A DNA stretch of 45,910 bases, from positions 1 to 45,910 of the IMG/VR virus record IMGVR_UViG_3300047472_000051, one strand, 5' to 3'. Both the position numbers and the translations under genes were made by a program. The notes beneath the pieces were generated by a model. The model was not told the origin of the DNA and searched no databases. It saw only the letters and a list, made by a program, of their open reading frames with translations. Below, piece after piece: positions 7,908 to 16,991 of this stretch (position 1 is its first letter; the number at the start of each line of letters is the position of its first letter). The DNA comes from a virus.

Positions 7908-8392
7908 TCCGCGCCCCTATAGAATTCACCATGCAGTTCTTTACGCGCGGCGTCCGCTACTGCGAATGCTGCCTCTGGTGTGGAAAAGTACCCAAGTGAT
8001 TTTTCTTTCTTGTTTGGCGTCTGAATGCGCGCGTTCCATCGTCCACTACTCTTATGCAAGTACACACCCTTATACCCAGATGCACTACGAGCTACTGTGT
8101 TGTACCTATTCTGTACGCGCGTTGCGTTGCGTAGGTTTTCCCAGCGGTTATCCGAACGCTTTCGGTTCTCATGCTCACCGTCTGCCTCTGGAAAGGAACC
8201 CGTCATATAAAGAAAAGCTAGTCTATGTGCAGGGTAGCGCTCACCGTCTATTCCTATCTCTACATAGCCACATGAGATAGTACAACCCGCAACATCTCCT
8301 TTCTTTGCGCGGCCCTTATTTACGTTACGCACAAACAGACCTGTTAGCGGGTCATACGTCAATAATGCCTTAAGTCTGTCCTGCGTAAGCAT
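7904..8392 (-). CDS. HNH homing endonuclease with AP2-type DNA-binding domain
   Basis: 162 residues. The N-terminal part holds an HNH core (YPAHRLAFLYMTG, then GEHENRKRSDNRWENLR), where Glu-His replaces the commoner Asp-His. Residues 105-155 are an AP2 domain (GYKGVYLHKSSGRWNARI, then LGYFSTPEAAFAVADAARK). This is a free-standing homing endonuclease, a common selfish gene of phages. It lies between the tape measure and M, which are usually adjacent, so it is a clear insertion. Its target is expected to be the joined tape-measure/M sequence of related phages lacking it. Confidence 0.9.
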   Translation of the reverse strand: MLTQDRLKALLTYDPLTGLFVRNVNKGRAKKGDVAGCTISCGYVEIGIDGERYPAHRLAFLYMTGSFPEADGEHENRKRSDNRWENLRNATRVQNRYNTVARSASGYKGVYLHKSSGRWNARIQTPNKKEKSLGYFSTPEAAFAVADAARKELHGEFYRGAE

Positions 8393-8401
8393 AACTACTC
8401 C

Positions 8402-11230
8402 TTAAATCTGTCCATGTTTTAGCTGATACCCATAACCACCCTGCCCGCGCATCTTCTGGCTGAGACGCTTGTCTACGAACGCTTGAACCATAGCGTGCAA
8501 ATCAGCAGCGTCCTTATCATCCATGCCCCCGCCATTACCGTTGTTATTCACGGTTACGCTAACAGGGGTGTTCCCGCTAGTTGCAGACGTGCTAGAGCTA
8601 GCTACGGAACCGACAGCACCGCCACTAGCGAAGTGGGCCATCTTGCCACTATTGATAGCGTGGAGTAGACCGCTGTATTTTTTGGTAGCGGCTGCGGTTA
8701 CAACGTACTCGCCATTCGAGAGCATGGCCGGGATGCTATCGCTAGTGCCCGTACCAGCGCCGCTGATAAAGCCACCAGTAGCAAAGCTGCGCGTACCACC
8801 ACCGACACCTGACACGGGACCACCCGTACTAAACGAGCTAGCCACCATGTTAAAAATTTGCGTCTCCGCTGCCTTAAGTGCAATCTTTGCGAGGTCGGAC
8901 AGGATGCTAGATGCGAGGGAACTAAAGCTAAACTTACCCGTAGTAACGAAGGTTTCGAGAGCATTAGACATATCGCTAAACGTTGCGTCCATACCGGAAC
9001 GCATAAGCTCCGCGTTAGTCAAGGTCTGCCCAGTCTGGTCCAGTAGAGCTAACTTAAACTGCGCGTTAAAACTCTCCCTAACTCCCTGCTGCAATGCTAG
9101 GTTAGCTTCAAGCTGTCCCTGTGCTTTGCTGTAATAGTCTTGCAAGGCGGTCAGCTTAAGCGCGTACTCCGCTTTGTCCGCTGTAGGTGATTCATACTGT
9201 GACTTAAGGGACGCTTGCTGTTGCTCAAAGGACGCTAGCAGGCTACTCCGTGCAGCGTAGTTAGCCTTCTCTTGCTGCGTCATAAACTGCTGTGCGTTAG
9301 TGGCGTCATAGCCGCTTTGTTGCTTGGCTAGTAATGCGTTCTCTTGGTCGGAGAACTTCTGTACGTTAGCTGCACGCTGTGCGCCGTACTTCGTAACCGA
9401 ATCCGTAAAGTTTGTCTCTACGGCCACGCGCTGCGCTACCAGACTTTGATAGTCCTTAAGCGCGGTTTCCTCCGCAGACTTCTGCTTCTTGGCGGCTGCT
9501 ACATCCACACGCTTAGATGCGTTAGCTATCTCTTGATCTAGTGCGTTAGCCTGTAGGTCGTGTAGCTTCTGGAAATACGTAGTGGTATCGATAAGGCCAG
9601 CGTCCCGCTGACTCTTAAGCACAGTCTCAGAGCGCTTTTCTTCCTGTTCGATAAGCTGATTCTGCCCAGCAATGCGCGTAAGCTCCGCATTTATTCCGCC
9701 CTCGTTAGATTTCGCCGCGTGTGTCTTAGTCTTTGTAGCGTACTGCTTATTGATCGTGTCAATAGTCTCGTAGTGGTCTTTAAGGGCTTGCTGATACTCC
9801 TTACTGCCCTTGTCTACCACGTCCGCTAACTTTGCCCACTTTGCATTTTCAGCCGCTAACTCTGCATCTCTTTGCTTACCCGGACCAGCGTGTGAAGTGT
9901 CCGTTAGGTAGTTAGACAACGCTACCTGTGCATCCCCGCCCTTAGCGCGGGCTTTATTATCGTTTGCCGCTTTCTGCTGAGCAGCTTGTACTTTCTGCAG
10001 CGCCGCTACCTGTGCGTTAGCCGCGTCCATCTCCGCCTGAGCAGACCCAACGTTACCGAAGGGCATAGCCTTAGCCTGTGCCAGATTACGCACTGCAGCC
10101 GCCTGCCTGGTAGTAGCGTCTGTTAGCTTCTGTGTGTTGGAAGCTGCAACGCCCATACGGTCAAAGTTATCACCAGCCTGTTTAGCTGCATCTGAGAAAC
10201 TTTGCCAGATACGAGCAAGTATACCTACCTCTTGCGTACCCTGTGCCGCCATACGGTGCTGTGAGTCCGCTACAGCGTCAATAAACGCCTTGGTAGCTTG
10301 TGCCGTATCTCCGGTCTTAATGTAACCTTCGATAACTTCGATTTGTGCAGCGCTAAACGTGTGATACTTAGCCTGCAACTCGTCAATACCCTTCTTAGGG
10401 TCTTCAAGCATCTTAACGAATGCTTCAGCAGCCTTATCCGCAGTAAGGCCAGTGTCTTTACCGAACTGCGTAACAACGCCTGTAAGCGTGGACAGTGTTT
10501 CTGCGGACGCTTGCCCAGAACCTACCAGAGCCGCCAGAGTGCTACTTACTTCCACCAGCCCGCCATTAGTAGGCGCAAGCTGCGTAGCGAGTGCGGTTAG
10601 TTGATCTTTCGTGAGACCAAGATAACCGTTAGTGGCTACAGACGACTTTTGTAAAGCATCGATAGCGTTAGCAGTCTTGTAAAGCTCGACACCAGCGAAT
10701 GTGATTGCTGCGGCAAACAAGCCAACACCCAGGCCCGCTGCAGACAGGATAGCGCTAAGCGCGTCCGTACGTTCCGCCAACACACCAAGCGAGCCGCCGA
10801 ACTTAGTCCAGTTACCTTGGGACGCCTCGTGCGCCAGCACCAGCAATTCACGGCGAGCGGACATGGTGTTAAGGTTAAAGCCGTGTGTGTGCTCGGATGC
10901 CTGCGCGATCTGCTCACCCATGCTGGCGAACGTACTAGTAACGCCGTTAGCAGCAGCGCGCTGTGCAAGTATTTGCGCTTGCGTCTTACCCGCTGTGTCG
11001 CTAAGTCGGATGTACTCTGAGGCGAGTCTATTAGCCGCGCGTGCGTTTAGGTCAAACCCGTTAGCAGCAGCTTCCTTCATAGCAGCGTCTACGAGTGCTG
11101 CCTTTTTAGCCATTGCATCTTGCGCGGCGTTGACAGTGGAAGCACCCGCCTTAATCTTATTTACGCCCGCTTCAAACCCGGTAGCGTCTACGGAGTAAAC
11201 GATCGTACTGTTGTTATTACTTGTTCCCAT
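8402..11230 (-). CDS. H: Tail tape measure protein
   Basis: 942 residues. The N-terminal third has a tape-measure domain, with a hydrophobic segment at about 158-182 (SAILSAAGLGVGLFAAAITFAG). Long alpha-helical, Ala/Gln/Lys-rich regions follow (370-640). The C-terminal Gly/Ser-rich region contains the GEYVVTAAA motif seen at the end of lambda-type tape measures. Length sets tail length: about 1.5 angstrom per residue would give a tail of about 140 nm. It lies next to the G/T chaperones as usual, except for one tail-completion-like gene between. Confidence 0.95.
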   Translation of the reverse strand: MGTSNNNSTIVYSVDATGFEAGVNKIKAGASTVNAAQDAMAKKAALVDAAMKEAAANGFDLNARAANRLASEYIRLSDTAGKTQAQILAQRAAANGVTSTFASMGEQIAQASEHTHGFNLNTMSARRELLVLAHEASQGNWTKFGGSLGVLAERTDALSAILSAAGLGVGLFAAAITFAGVELYKTANAIDALQKSSVATNGYLGLTKDQLTALATQLAPTNGGLVEVSSTLAALVGSGQASAETLSTLTGVVTQFGKDTGLTADKAAEAFVKMLEDPKKGIDELQAKYHTFSAAQIEVIEGYIKTGDTAQATKAFIDAVADSQHRMAAQGTQEVGILARIWQSFSDAAKQAGDNFDRMGVAASNTQKLTDATTRQAAAVRNLAQAKAMPFGNVGSAQAEMDAANAQVAALQKVQAAQQKAANDNKARAKGGDAQVALSNYLTDTSHAGPGKQRDAELAAENAKWAKLADVVDKGSKEYQQALKDHYETIDTINKQYATKTKTHAAKSNEGGINAELTRIAGQNQLIEQEEKRSETVLKSQRDAGLIDTTTYFQKLHDLQANALDQEIANASKRVDVAAAKKQKSAEETALKDYQSLVAQRVAVETNFTDSVTKYGAQRAANVQKFSDQENALLAKQQSGYDATNAQQFMTQQEKANYAARSSLLASFEQQQASLKSQYESPTADKAEYALKLTALQDYYSKAQGQLEANLALQQGVRESFNAQFKLALLDQTGQTLTNAELMRSGMDATFSDMSNALETFVTTGKFSFSSLASSILSDLAKIALKAAETQIFNMVASSFSTGGPVSGVGGGTRSFATGGFISGAGTGTSDSIPAMLSNGEYVVTAAATKKYSGLLHAINSGKMAHFASGGAVGSVASSSTSATSGNTPVSVTVNNNGNGGGMDDKDAADLHAMVQAFVDKRLSQKMRGQGGYGYQLKHGQI

Positions 11231-11687
11231 TGCCGTTCCCCTTAAGCGCTTCCGCTATGACTGCGTTACTAGCCTCTGCGGCTTTATCTTTCATTGCCTC
11301 AAAAGAGGGACGTACAAACGGGTGTGCCGGGCGCTTTGATGCGCCGTTCTCTAGCCATCCCGCCAGGGCTTGCCGCGTAACGTTGCGGTAACTACCTTTG
11401 CCCTTCTTAGGCTTGTAGTAGGAGTTATTAGTAGTGGTGTCGCCAACAAAGAGAACCTTGTACGTAGCAATCTTGCCCTTAACGCTATCCTCCGGGATGT
11501 AGGCCACAGACAGACCTTTTGCGAGGTCCCCCGTATCCCGTGGTACGCGCAAAGCTACCTCATCCTTAAACACAGTGACACCCGCTGCAGCAGCTTTACG
11601 TAAGGTAGACTCAGACCCAGCGTTGTCTAGCCCAGCAATCGCATTCTTAAAGACATCCGGGTTAGTAACGCTAAAGGTCTTAGCCAT
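11217..11687 (-). CDS. HK97 gp10-like tail completion protein, displaced
   Basis: 156 residues with the HK97 gp10 pattern: an early stretch of small residues with Ala-rich helix, VPRDTGDLAKGLSV (about 47-60), and a GWLENGASKRPAHPFVRPSFE segment near the C-terminus. Such proteins normally lie in the head-tail connector block before the major tail protein. Here the gene lies after the G/T chaperones and overlaps the tape measure start by 14 nt. It probably still joins tail to head. Family call is from pattern memory. Confidence 0.75.
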   Translation of the reverse strand: MAKTFSVTNPDVFKNAIAGLDNAGSESTLRKAAAAGVTVFKDEVALRVPRDTGDLAKGLSVAYIPEDSVKGKIATYKVLFVGDTTTNNSYYKPKKGKGSYRNVTRQALAGWLENGASKRPAHPFVRPSFEAMKDKAAEASNAVIAEALKGNGNGNK

Positions 11688-12404
11688 ATGATTCCTCGTT
11701 GGGTCGTTTAATAGTTACGGTCTTAGCGCCACTCTTTTTTATTTCAGCAAGGTTTATACCGAACACGGATACCGCGATCGCCTCTGCGGACGGTGCTTTG
11801 TCCTCTATCGCTATTTCATGCTCTTGTGCCCACGGGATGAAATCGTTAGGCTTATATGGCGGCGTATCTTTACCTCGATTAACGTTAGCTACTACACTAG
11901 CGACAGTACCCATACGGATATCATCGATACGATCCCCGAATGGCTCTAGGGAGTAGTATGCTTTCCACTCCCCGAACTCAGCGCTGGACATGCGCAATTG
12001 CAAATCAGCTACCGTGCTGTGTAACTCTTTAGCGAGCCGGAACCAGAATAAGCGCTCTGGACTCGCTGTTAGTTTTTTGCAGCCGCTTCCTCAGCATCAG
12101 CACCAATCTTATTCACTTCTAGTGCCTTAGCAGCAATCTCCGACACAGCAGCAGCGGACTTAGTACGCAACACGGCTACATCGTCTGACGTGAAGGTAGG
12201 AGTACCATCTTCAGCAACCACGGTAGCGGCTACGATAGCAGCCTCAAAGTGACTAGCGGACTTATCGCCAGCACTAATAAGCGCCTGGAATTCGTCCCGT
12301 GCTTTACCCGTAAGAACCTTGAAGTACAAGACCGCGTTAACGGCCTTGACTTCCACAGCCTTAACTTCAGCTTCGAGTGCTGCGAAAAGTTGTTCTTTAT
12401 TCAT
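11680..12404 (-). CDS. Tail assembly chaperone G-T fusion made by -1 frameshift
   Basis: The T part has no good start of its own. Its open frame runs back to 12072, exactly where the G frame ends with the codons GCA AAA AAC before TAA. A slip of -1 on A AAA AAC joins G to CTA ACA and on into the T frame, giving about 241 residues. The T half has the typical LGEWKAYY-like segment (FGEWKAYYSLEPFGDR). As in lambda, the G-GT pair coats the tape measure while the tail tube grows and is not in the virion. Confidence 0.85.
12069..12404 (-). CDS. G: Tail assembly chaperone G
   Basis: 111 residues, Ala/Glu/Lys-rich and helical, in the place of lambda gpG between the major tail protein and the T frame. 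Only G is made when the ribosome does not slip at 12078-12072. There is no family motif strong enough on its own; the call rests on position, size and the slippery sequence at its end. RBS-side spacing to the major tail gene is 3 nt. Confidence 0.8.
   Translation of the reverse strand: MNKEQLFAALEAEVKAVEVKAVNAVLYFKVLTGKARDEFQALISAGDKSASHFEAAIVAATVVAEDGTPTFTSDDVAVLRTKSAAAVSEIAAKALEVNKIGADAEEAAAKN
12072..12078 (-). other. Programmed -1 frameshift site A AAA AAC
   Basis: The heptamer fits X XXY YYZ and is in the correct phase to the G frame, with the G stop codon TAA directly behind it. About 10 nt upstream on the mRNA is GAGGA, a Shine-Dalgarno-like sequence of the kind that stimulates -1 slippage in dnaX. 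The -1 frame is open from here through the whole T region. Confidence 0.85.
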
Positions 12405-12407
12405 GGA

Positions 12408-12833
12408 TTAGCCTGCAGGCGTGATCGTAATATCACCCGTGATCGTGAGGCCGATAGCGCCGGTATAAACAGCGTCAACCTTAGCCGCGATAGGGAACGA
12501 TGCAACGAATGCGCTAAACGCAATGACAGTGCCGTCAGACAGCGTAACCTTAAACGACTTCTCAACACCAGCTTTCTTGGCTGCGAGCAGCGCGGCGTGG
12601 CTGGCTTCACCAAGGTTAATGTTGGCGGTAAGCGTAAGTTGGCCCCAATCTTGGAGACCAAGACGGCGTTCTTTAGCGGTAGAGCTAAGGTCCGTAACGT
12701 CAATCTCCGCTGCCTTGCCATCAAAGCCGCTAATGTCGGAGATGTTAACGATAGTCGTGAAAACAGGAGTGCCCGAAGTACCAGTATCGATAGCTACGAT
12801 TGTACCTTGTGCGGTTTGTGCGGTAGAACTCAT
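12408..12833 (-). CDS. Major tail tube protein
   Basis: 141 residues, beta-rich, with the tube-protein pattern: FDGKAAEIDVTDLSSTAKERRLG (first half) and GVEKSFKVTLSDGTVIAF (second half), ending in a short GDITITPAG strand. It polymerises as hexamer rings to form the non-contractile tail tube. It lies between the tail terminator and the G chaperone, the standard order. Its start codon overlaps the stop of the upstream gene by 1 nt. Confidence 0.88.
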   Translation of the reverse strand: MSSTAQTAQGTIVAIDTGTSGTPVFTTIVNISDISGFDGKAAEIDVTDLSSTAKERRLGLQDWGQLTLTANINLGEASHAALLAAKKAGVEKSFKVTLSDGTVIAFSAFVASFPIAAKVDAVYTGAIGLTITGDITITPAG

Positions 12834-13189
12834 TATGTATTCCTAAATGTTATGCTGAAATCTAAAGAGGAGCCGTACAGCAGTGTGTCCGGTTCAAAGG
12901 TACTAACAGGCGCACCGATAGGCACAGCCTTTACTACGGGGTTTACTAAAGCTTGGAACGCTTGCTCCATGATGCTCGCAGCCTGTGAGCGAGTCTTAGC
13001 CCACACGGTTACTTGCATACGGGAGTTACGCGTTACAGGCGTTACGCTGTCAATGGTGGAGAAAGATTGCCCGCCTACCGATTGATACGTACACCAAGGT
13101 GCTACTGTTGCAGCGGGGGCTATATCTGGAAAGACATTCCCACCCGCTAGTGTGGACAGCGCGCCGTAGACAATAGACTCAGCCGTCAT
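12833..13189 (-). CDS. Tail terminator-like protein (DUF3168)
   Basis: 118 residues. The pattern PWCTYQSVGGQSFSTIDS, then MQVTVWAKTRSQAASIMEQAFQAL, fits DUF3168 proteins, the lambda gpU / HK97 gp10-block tail terminators. It would cap the tail tube and make the head-tail joint. It overlaps the head-tail adaptor by 11 nt upstream and the tube protein by 1 nt downstream, so translation is coupled. Confidence 0.85.
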   Translation of the reverse strand: MTAESIVYGALSTLAGGNVFPDIAPAATVAPWCTYQSVGGQSFSTIDSVTPVTRNSRMQVTVWAKTRSQAASIMEQAFQALVNPVVKAVPIGAPVSTFEPDTLLYGSSLDFSITFRNT

Positions 13190-13541
13190 TAGCGTTCTCC
13201 GTGCAAGCCATGTCTACGAACTCGCGTGTGTCCACGTTAGGCAGGACAGAAGCAATGTTGTAGATAACGTTCTGAGCGATAGCCCGGTCCCCGTTATTAA
13301 CGTCAGTGCGCCAACGAATGCGGATACTTGCGTTACCCTTGTCGATCTGCGCTCCGCCTGCTACTTTCTCAATACCCTTAAGCGTGAGGACTTTGCCCCA
13401 CACGGCGGCGTACTCCGTCCAGACTTCTAAGGGCTGGCCTAATTCGTCTTTACCGGAGGATTTGCGCTGCAGGGAAATCTTAAGGTTAAGGTCTCCCGCA
13501 AGGATGCCGGAACCTTGGCGTTTCTTCTGGCCTGGAGTCAT
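13179..13541 (-). CDS. Head-tail adaptor (stopper) protein
   Basis: 120 residues, of the SPP1 gp16-like head-tail joining family: an N-terminal AGDLNLKISLQRKSSGKDELGQ strand pair, VWTEYAAVWGKV in the middle, then IRIRWRTDVNNGDRA near residue 75. It would close the portal channel after DNA packaging. It overlaps its neighbour on each side by a few nt. Confidence 0.88.
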   Translation of the reverse strand: MTPGQKKRQGSGILAGDLNLKISLQRKSSGKDELGQPLEVWTEYAAVWGKVLTLKGIEKVAGGAQIDKGNASIRIRWRTDVNNGDRAIAQNVIYNIASVLPNVDTREFVDMACTENANDG

Positions 13542-13843
13542 GCGAACACAACCGGACGCAGCCTAGCGAGCAGGCAGACCGCACCCACACTAAGAGGGTC
13601 ATCAAAGCCCTCTCTACTAGCGTAGATCGTAGCCAGTACTAAGAGGGTTGCGAGCTTAGCGCGGGGCGGTACTGTGGTTTCATCCCAGTCAGCGGGCGTA
13701 CTACCATCTGCAGCAGTAGTGCCCACGTAATCCGTAACAATGTCCGAAGCCTGTGTAATCTTCTCAGCTAGGTCTACATCCGAAAACGTGTCATCAATGC
13801 GAAGGTGAAACTTAGCCTCGTCAAGGGTTACTAAATCAGCCAT
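13538..13843 (-). CDS. Head-tail connector, gp6-like
   Basis: 101 residues from the ATG at 13843, chosen because GGAGGG lies about 9 nt upstream; a GTG three codons earlier has no such site. The start LVTLDEAKFHLRIDDTFSDVDLAEKITQASDIVTDYVG is the hallmark of HK97 gp6-type connectors. It would form the ring under the portal. It overlaps the portal stop. Confidence 0.88.
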   Translation of the reverse strand: MADLVTLDEAKFHLRIDDTFSDVDLAEKITQASDIVTDYVGTTAADGSTPADWDETTVPPRAKLATLLVLATIYASREGFDDPLSVGAVCLLARLRPVVFA

Positions 13844-15206
13844 TAGAATCACCCTCCGTAGCGTTAGCCGTAGGTTTCTTTGCGGGCTTATCTGCAGGCT
13901 TCATAGTTTCTCCTGCAGGCGTAGTAGTGCCGCCGGAAGCATCCGTAATAGCTTGCCGTTCCTTAAGCATAGACAGCGGAATCCATTGGGCTTGGAGGTA
14001 AGGAGTCTCGCCACCCTCAACCGGAGGAAGACCAACGGTAGCGCGCGCTTCGTTAGGCGACATAACGCCAGAGCTAACAGCTTGTGCATTGGCTGCGTGC
14101 TGTGCAGCGGCATCCATACGCATAAGCCCGTTCGTATCAATCTCCGTTCCTTGACCATCGGGAACGCCTAGACCATCGTCTAACAGTAGCTCCAAGCCCT
14201 CAATGTGAGCTTGCAAGCAATCGCTGTAGTACATGCCCTCGTAGATAGAGGCACTGGCAGCCGGACGGGAACCCGTCTCCGCCCCCAGCTTATGCAAGGG
14301 CACGTGATAGCATCGCGCTACGTCTTCCACTGTCCATTTAAGCTGTTCGATAAGCTGAGCATCCGTGCTAGTCATAGTAAGTGGCGAATACGCCAACCCA
14401 CCAGCCAACACAGCAACGCTGCCCGTACCTACGCCTGAGTGCGCATCAGACCACGCCTGTTTAGCTGCCGCAGCTTGCTCCTTAGAGATAGCAGCAGGGG
14501 CGGTAAGCACGCCGGATGGGCGCGCGGCGTTGCCAAAGAACGCAGCCGAATTAACCGCAATGTTGCTACCCATAGTTGCGCTAGTTGCACATGCCACAAG
14601 CGGAGACACGCCAATAAGCGGATGCCAGGACGTAATGCCGCGATCATGAATAATGTCGCGTGCCGGGATAACCACCGACTCTAGCGGGGATACCTGCAGC
14701 GGGGACATTGTGACTTGGTAGAACACCGAATCATCCGGCGCAACCATCGGGATAACGTAGCGCGGGTTAAGAACCTCTAGCGAAATGACGTTACCCAGAG
14801 CGTCCCTATTCTTAAGGATGTACGCGTTACCCCAGAGGAGTTTACTGGAGAGCCACGCCTTAATAAATTGCTGGCGTGTCTGGTAATGGTTAGGCTTGTT
14901 GATTACTTTCGTGTAGCGCGGTGCGGGCGACTCTTGCCAAACAGAATCAATTTGCTTAACGTACTTGATGCGCAGTTTCGAAATGTCGGAGGAGATAAGG
15001 TCTACGCACGCGTACACGGCGGAGGATGCAAGCATCCCGTTCTGTCCGATAAGACTCTTGTTCTCTTGCCATGCCCCTGTGTAGGGTTCGCGTACGAACA
15101 AGCCATCCCCACCAGGAAACATTGTTGCTGAGAGACCTACGCCTAGTGGCGTTTTACCAGGCTTACGCTTAAAGTAGCCCTTGGTGATACTTTGCAGAAA
15201 GCCCAT
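13836..15206 (-). CDS. Portal protein, HK97 type
   Basis: 456 residues, normal for HK97-family portals. Visible family segments: SAVYACVDLISSDISKLRIK (about 60-80), WLSSKLLWGNAYILKNRD (about 118-136), ITSWHPLIGVSPLVA (about 200) and DVARCYHVPLHKLG (about 300). The C-terminal tail is Lys/Pro/Ala-rich. It is the dodecameric DNA gate of the capsid vertex. It stands after the capsid gene here, whereas in HK97 the portal comes before the protease and capsid. Confidence 0.95.
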   Translation of the reverse strand: MGFLQSITKGYFKRKPGKTPLGVGLSATMFPGGDGLFVREPYTGAWQENKSLIGQNGMLASSAVYACVDLISSDISKLRIKYVKQIDSVWQESPAPRYTKVINKPNHYQTRQQFIKAWLSSKLLWGNAYILKNRDALGNVISLEVLNPRYVIPMVAPDDSVFYQVTMSPLQVSPLESVVIPARDIIHDRGITSWHPLIGVSPLVACATSATMGSNIAVNSAAFFGNAARPSGVLTAPAAISKEQAAAAKQAWSDAHSGVGTGSVAVLAGGLAYSPLTMTSTDAQLIEQLKWTVEDVARCYHVPLHKLGAETGSRPAASASIYEGMYYSDCLQAHIEGLELLLDDGLGVPDGQGTEIDTNGLMRMDAAAQHAANAQAVSSGVMSPNEARATVGLPPVEGGETPYLQAQWIPLSMLKERQAITDASGGTTTPAGETMKPADKPAKKPTANATEGDSNG

Positions 15207-15221
15207 AGGTCTCCTTGTTAG

Positions 15222-15410
15222 TTATACGGTCTTCTTCGGACGACCTGGACCACGCTTAGGTTCATCCTCCGTAAGTGCTATTTCTTTTACCCAGCCTAGC
15301 GCGACAAGCGCGCGTGCATCTGTGGGGCTGTACTCTCTAAACTCTCCCGCTTTGAACACGGGGATAAACTGAATGTCTTGCAGGGCTTGCACCCGAACTC
15401 TTTCGAACAT
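15222..15410 (-). CDS. Small basic protein between capsid and portal
   Basis: 62 residues, starting at ATG 15410, where GGAGGG lies 4 nt upstream. Upstream in-frame starts would overlap the neighbour and lack such a site. The C-terminus KRGPGRPKKTV resembles an AT-hook (GRP core between basic residues). The rest has a small beta/alpha pattern with SPTDARALVALGWVKE, reminiscent of small head-completion or DNA-interacting virion proteins. Function is not known. Confidence 0.65.
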   Translation of the reverse strand: MFERVRVQALQDIQFIPVFKAGEFREYSPTDARALVALGWVKEIALTEDEPKRGPGRPKKTV

Positions 15411-15430
15411 AAGCCCTCCGGGCCAGTCAG

Positions 15431-15616
15431 TTAAACAGACGCCAACGTCCATGCGCCAGCGGTACGGACGTAGCGCTTACCGTCCATAGAATCAAGTGCA
15501 ATGCTTCCGTCAACACCAACGTTGCTAGCGGGAGCGCTACCCTTGAACTGCAAAATAATTAGGCCAACTTTTTGCGCGTTGTAGATCGGCAAAATATCAC
15601 GTGGTTTGAATGCCAT
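15431..15616 (-). CDS. Small hypothetical head protein
   Basis: 61 residues directly after the major capsid gene, beta-rich, with GSIALDSMDGKRYVRTAGAWT near the end. This end resembles short domains found in phage decoration and fibre proteins. It could be a capsid decoration or head fibre protein; this is position and pattern only. Confidence 0.6.
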   Translation of the reverse strand: MAFKPRDILPIYNAQKVGLIILQFKGSAPASNVGVDGSIALDSMDGKRYVRTAGAWTLASV

Positions 15617-15658
15617 AGGATTCCTAAAGAATTAGCCCGCAGTTACGCGGGCATTTGA

Positions 15659-16981
15659 TTACGAACCGTAGGCCGCACCCGTAATTTGGGCAGTTGCCAA
15701 AGCGCGACGCTTGGCCCAGTTAATGAACATGCCAATCTTGATAGCAACCAAGCCATTCTGGAACATCGAGACCGGCTGCGCCGTCAGAGCACCACCAGTA
15801 CCCGGCGCGCTATCCATAATGATGGAAGCTTCACGCGAGATATCGATCTGCGGACCCGCATCTTCCGAAAGGAACACTTCATCTTGAATGACCAGTTGAA
15901 TAACCGTACCTGCAACGTTATTAGAGGTCACAACCTTAATGCCCATCAGGTAGCCGCCATCCATCGTGAGGTTCGGGAAGGCCAGAACGCCAAGAGGAGT
16001 GAGCATCGAACCGATAGCCAGAGCACGTGCCGGGGACATAAGCAGAACTGCGGCGCTAAGGTTATAGTTAGCAGCGATTGCAGGTGCGATCAACGCTTGC
16101 ACATCTTTACGCAGCGACTCGTAATCCGTACCTGTAGCGGCAACAGCAGCAGCACCGTTAAAGATACCAGCAGGCGAGACGTTAGCGACAGCAGCAGCAG
16201 CGCCGAGGAACGTCGAATCAATACCTTGTGCCGTAGCCTTCAGCAAGTCAGCTTGCACGAGTGCTTCTGCAGCCGGATTCGAGAAACGAATAATTTCATC
16301 CGACAGAATCGACAGCGCGTAGACCTTGCTCCACGTCAGGAAGACCGCGTTGAACGCAGCTTGCGTAACCGGAGCGGGTGCAGCTTCACCAACCCAACCC
16401 ACCGAGGCACCGCCAGTCTGGCCAGCGATACGGACGTTAAACGGAACCTTCTTCAGCGACAGGCGACCGAGTACGGTCTGCGGGTACAGAAGTTCGATGA
16501 AATCACCACCGAAAGTTTCCGGGTACACCAAGTTACCAGCCCACGCTGCGACTTGCGTCGAACCAGCGGCAACAGCAGCCTTCATAACGCCATTAACAAC
16601 CGCGTCGTCTTTGTAGTGCGTCTCTGCGAGCGACTTAGCGAGCGTAAGATCACCCTTAGCCTTAGCCAGCACCATAGCGGTACGCGTGAAGCTAGCGCCC
16701 TTAGGAGCATTCGACTTAACGGTAATAACTGGCTCAACAGCCGTAGCCGTAACCGTAGCAACCGCGACAGCTTGAGCAGCCATCGACTTTTCCACCGTCT
16801 TAAGGCGTGCGAGTTCGGCAGCGCCGTCCGTCAGTTCCTTTTCGAAACCGTTAAACGCGGTAACTTCTTCATCCGTAAGCGCAACATCACCATTAACCGA
16901 CTTGATAACGAGTTCGTTACGTGCGGTTTCAGCTTGTGCCAGACGTGCCGTAAGGGCTTTGATTTTTTCAGCGATAGACAA
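15659..16981 (-). CDS. Major capsid protein, HK97 fold, with scaffold (delta) domain
   Basis: 440 residues from TTG 16981, chosen because AAGGA lies 7 nt upstream. A longer reading from another TTG (17017) would overlap the protease and has no clear site. Residues 1-90 form a charged coiled coil (delta domain), which the protease removes after assembly. The rest has HK97 fold features: FTRTAMVLAKAKGDL, VSPAGIFNG in the region of the A-loop/P-domain, and DEVFLSEDAGPQIDISREASI near the C-terminus. A long antisense frame on the plus strand is only a shadow. Confidence 0.93.
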   Translation of the reverse strand: MSIAEKIKALTARLAQAETARNELVIKSVNGDVALTDEEVTAFNGFEKELTDGAAELARLKTVEKSMAAQAVAVATVTATAVEPVITVKSNAPKGASFTRTAMVLAKAKGDLTLAKSLAETHYKDDAVVNGVMKAAVAAGSTQVAAWAGNLVYPETFGGDFIELLYPQTVLGRLSLKKVPFNVRIAGQTGGASVGWVGEAAPAPVTQAAFNAVFLTWSKVYALSILSDEIIRFSNPAAEALVQADLLKATAQGIDSTFLGAAAAVANVSPAGIFNGAAAVAATGTDYESLRKDVQALIAPAIAANYNLSAAVLLMSPARALAIGSMLTPLGVLAFPNLTMDGGYLMGIKVVTSNNVAGTVIQLVIQDEVFLSEDAGPQIDISREASIIMDSAPGTGGALTAQPVSMFQNGLVAIKIGMFINWAKRRALATAQITGAAYGS

Positions 16982-16991
16982 TTTGTAGTCC

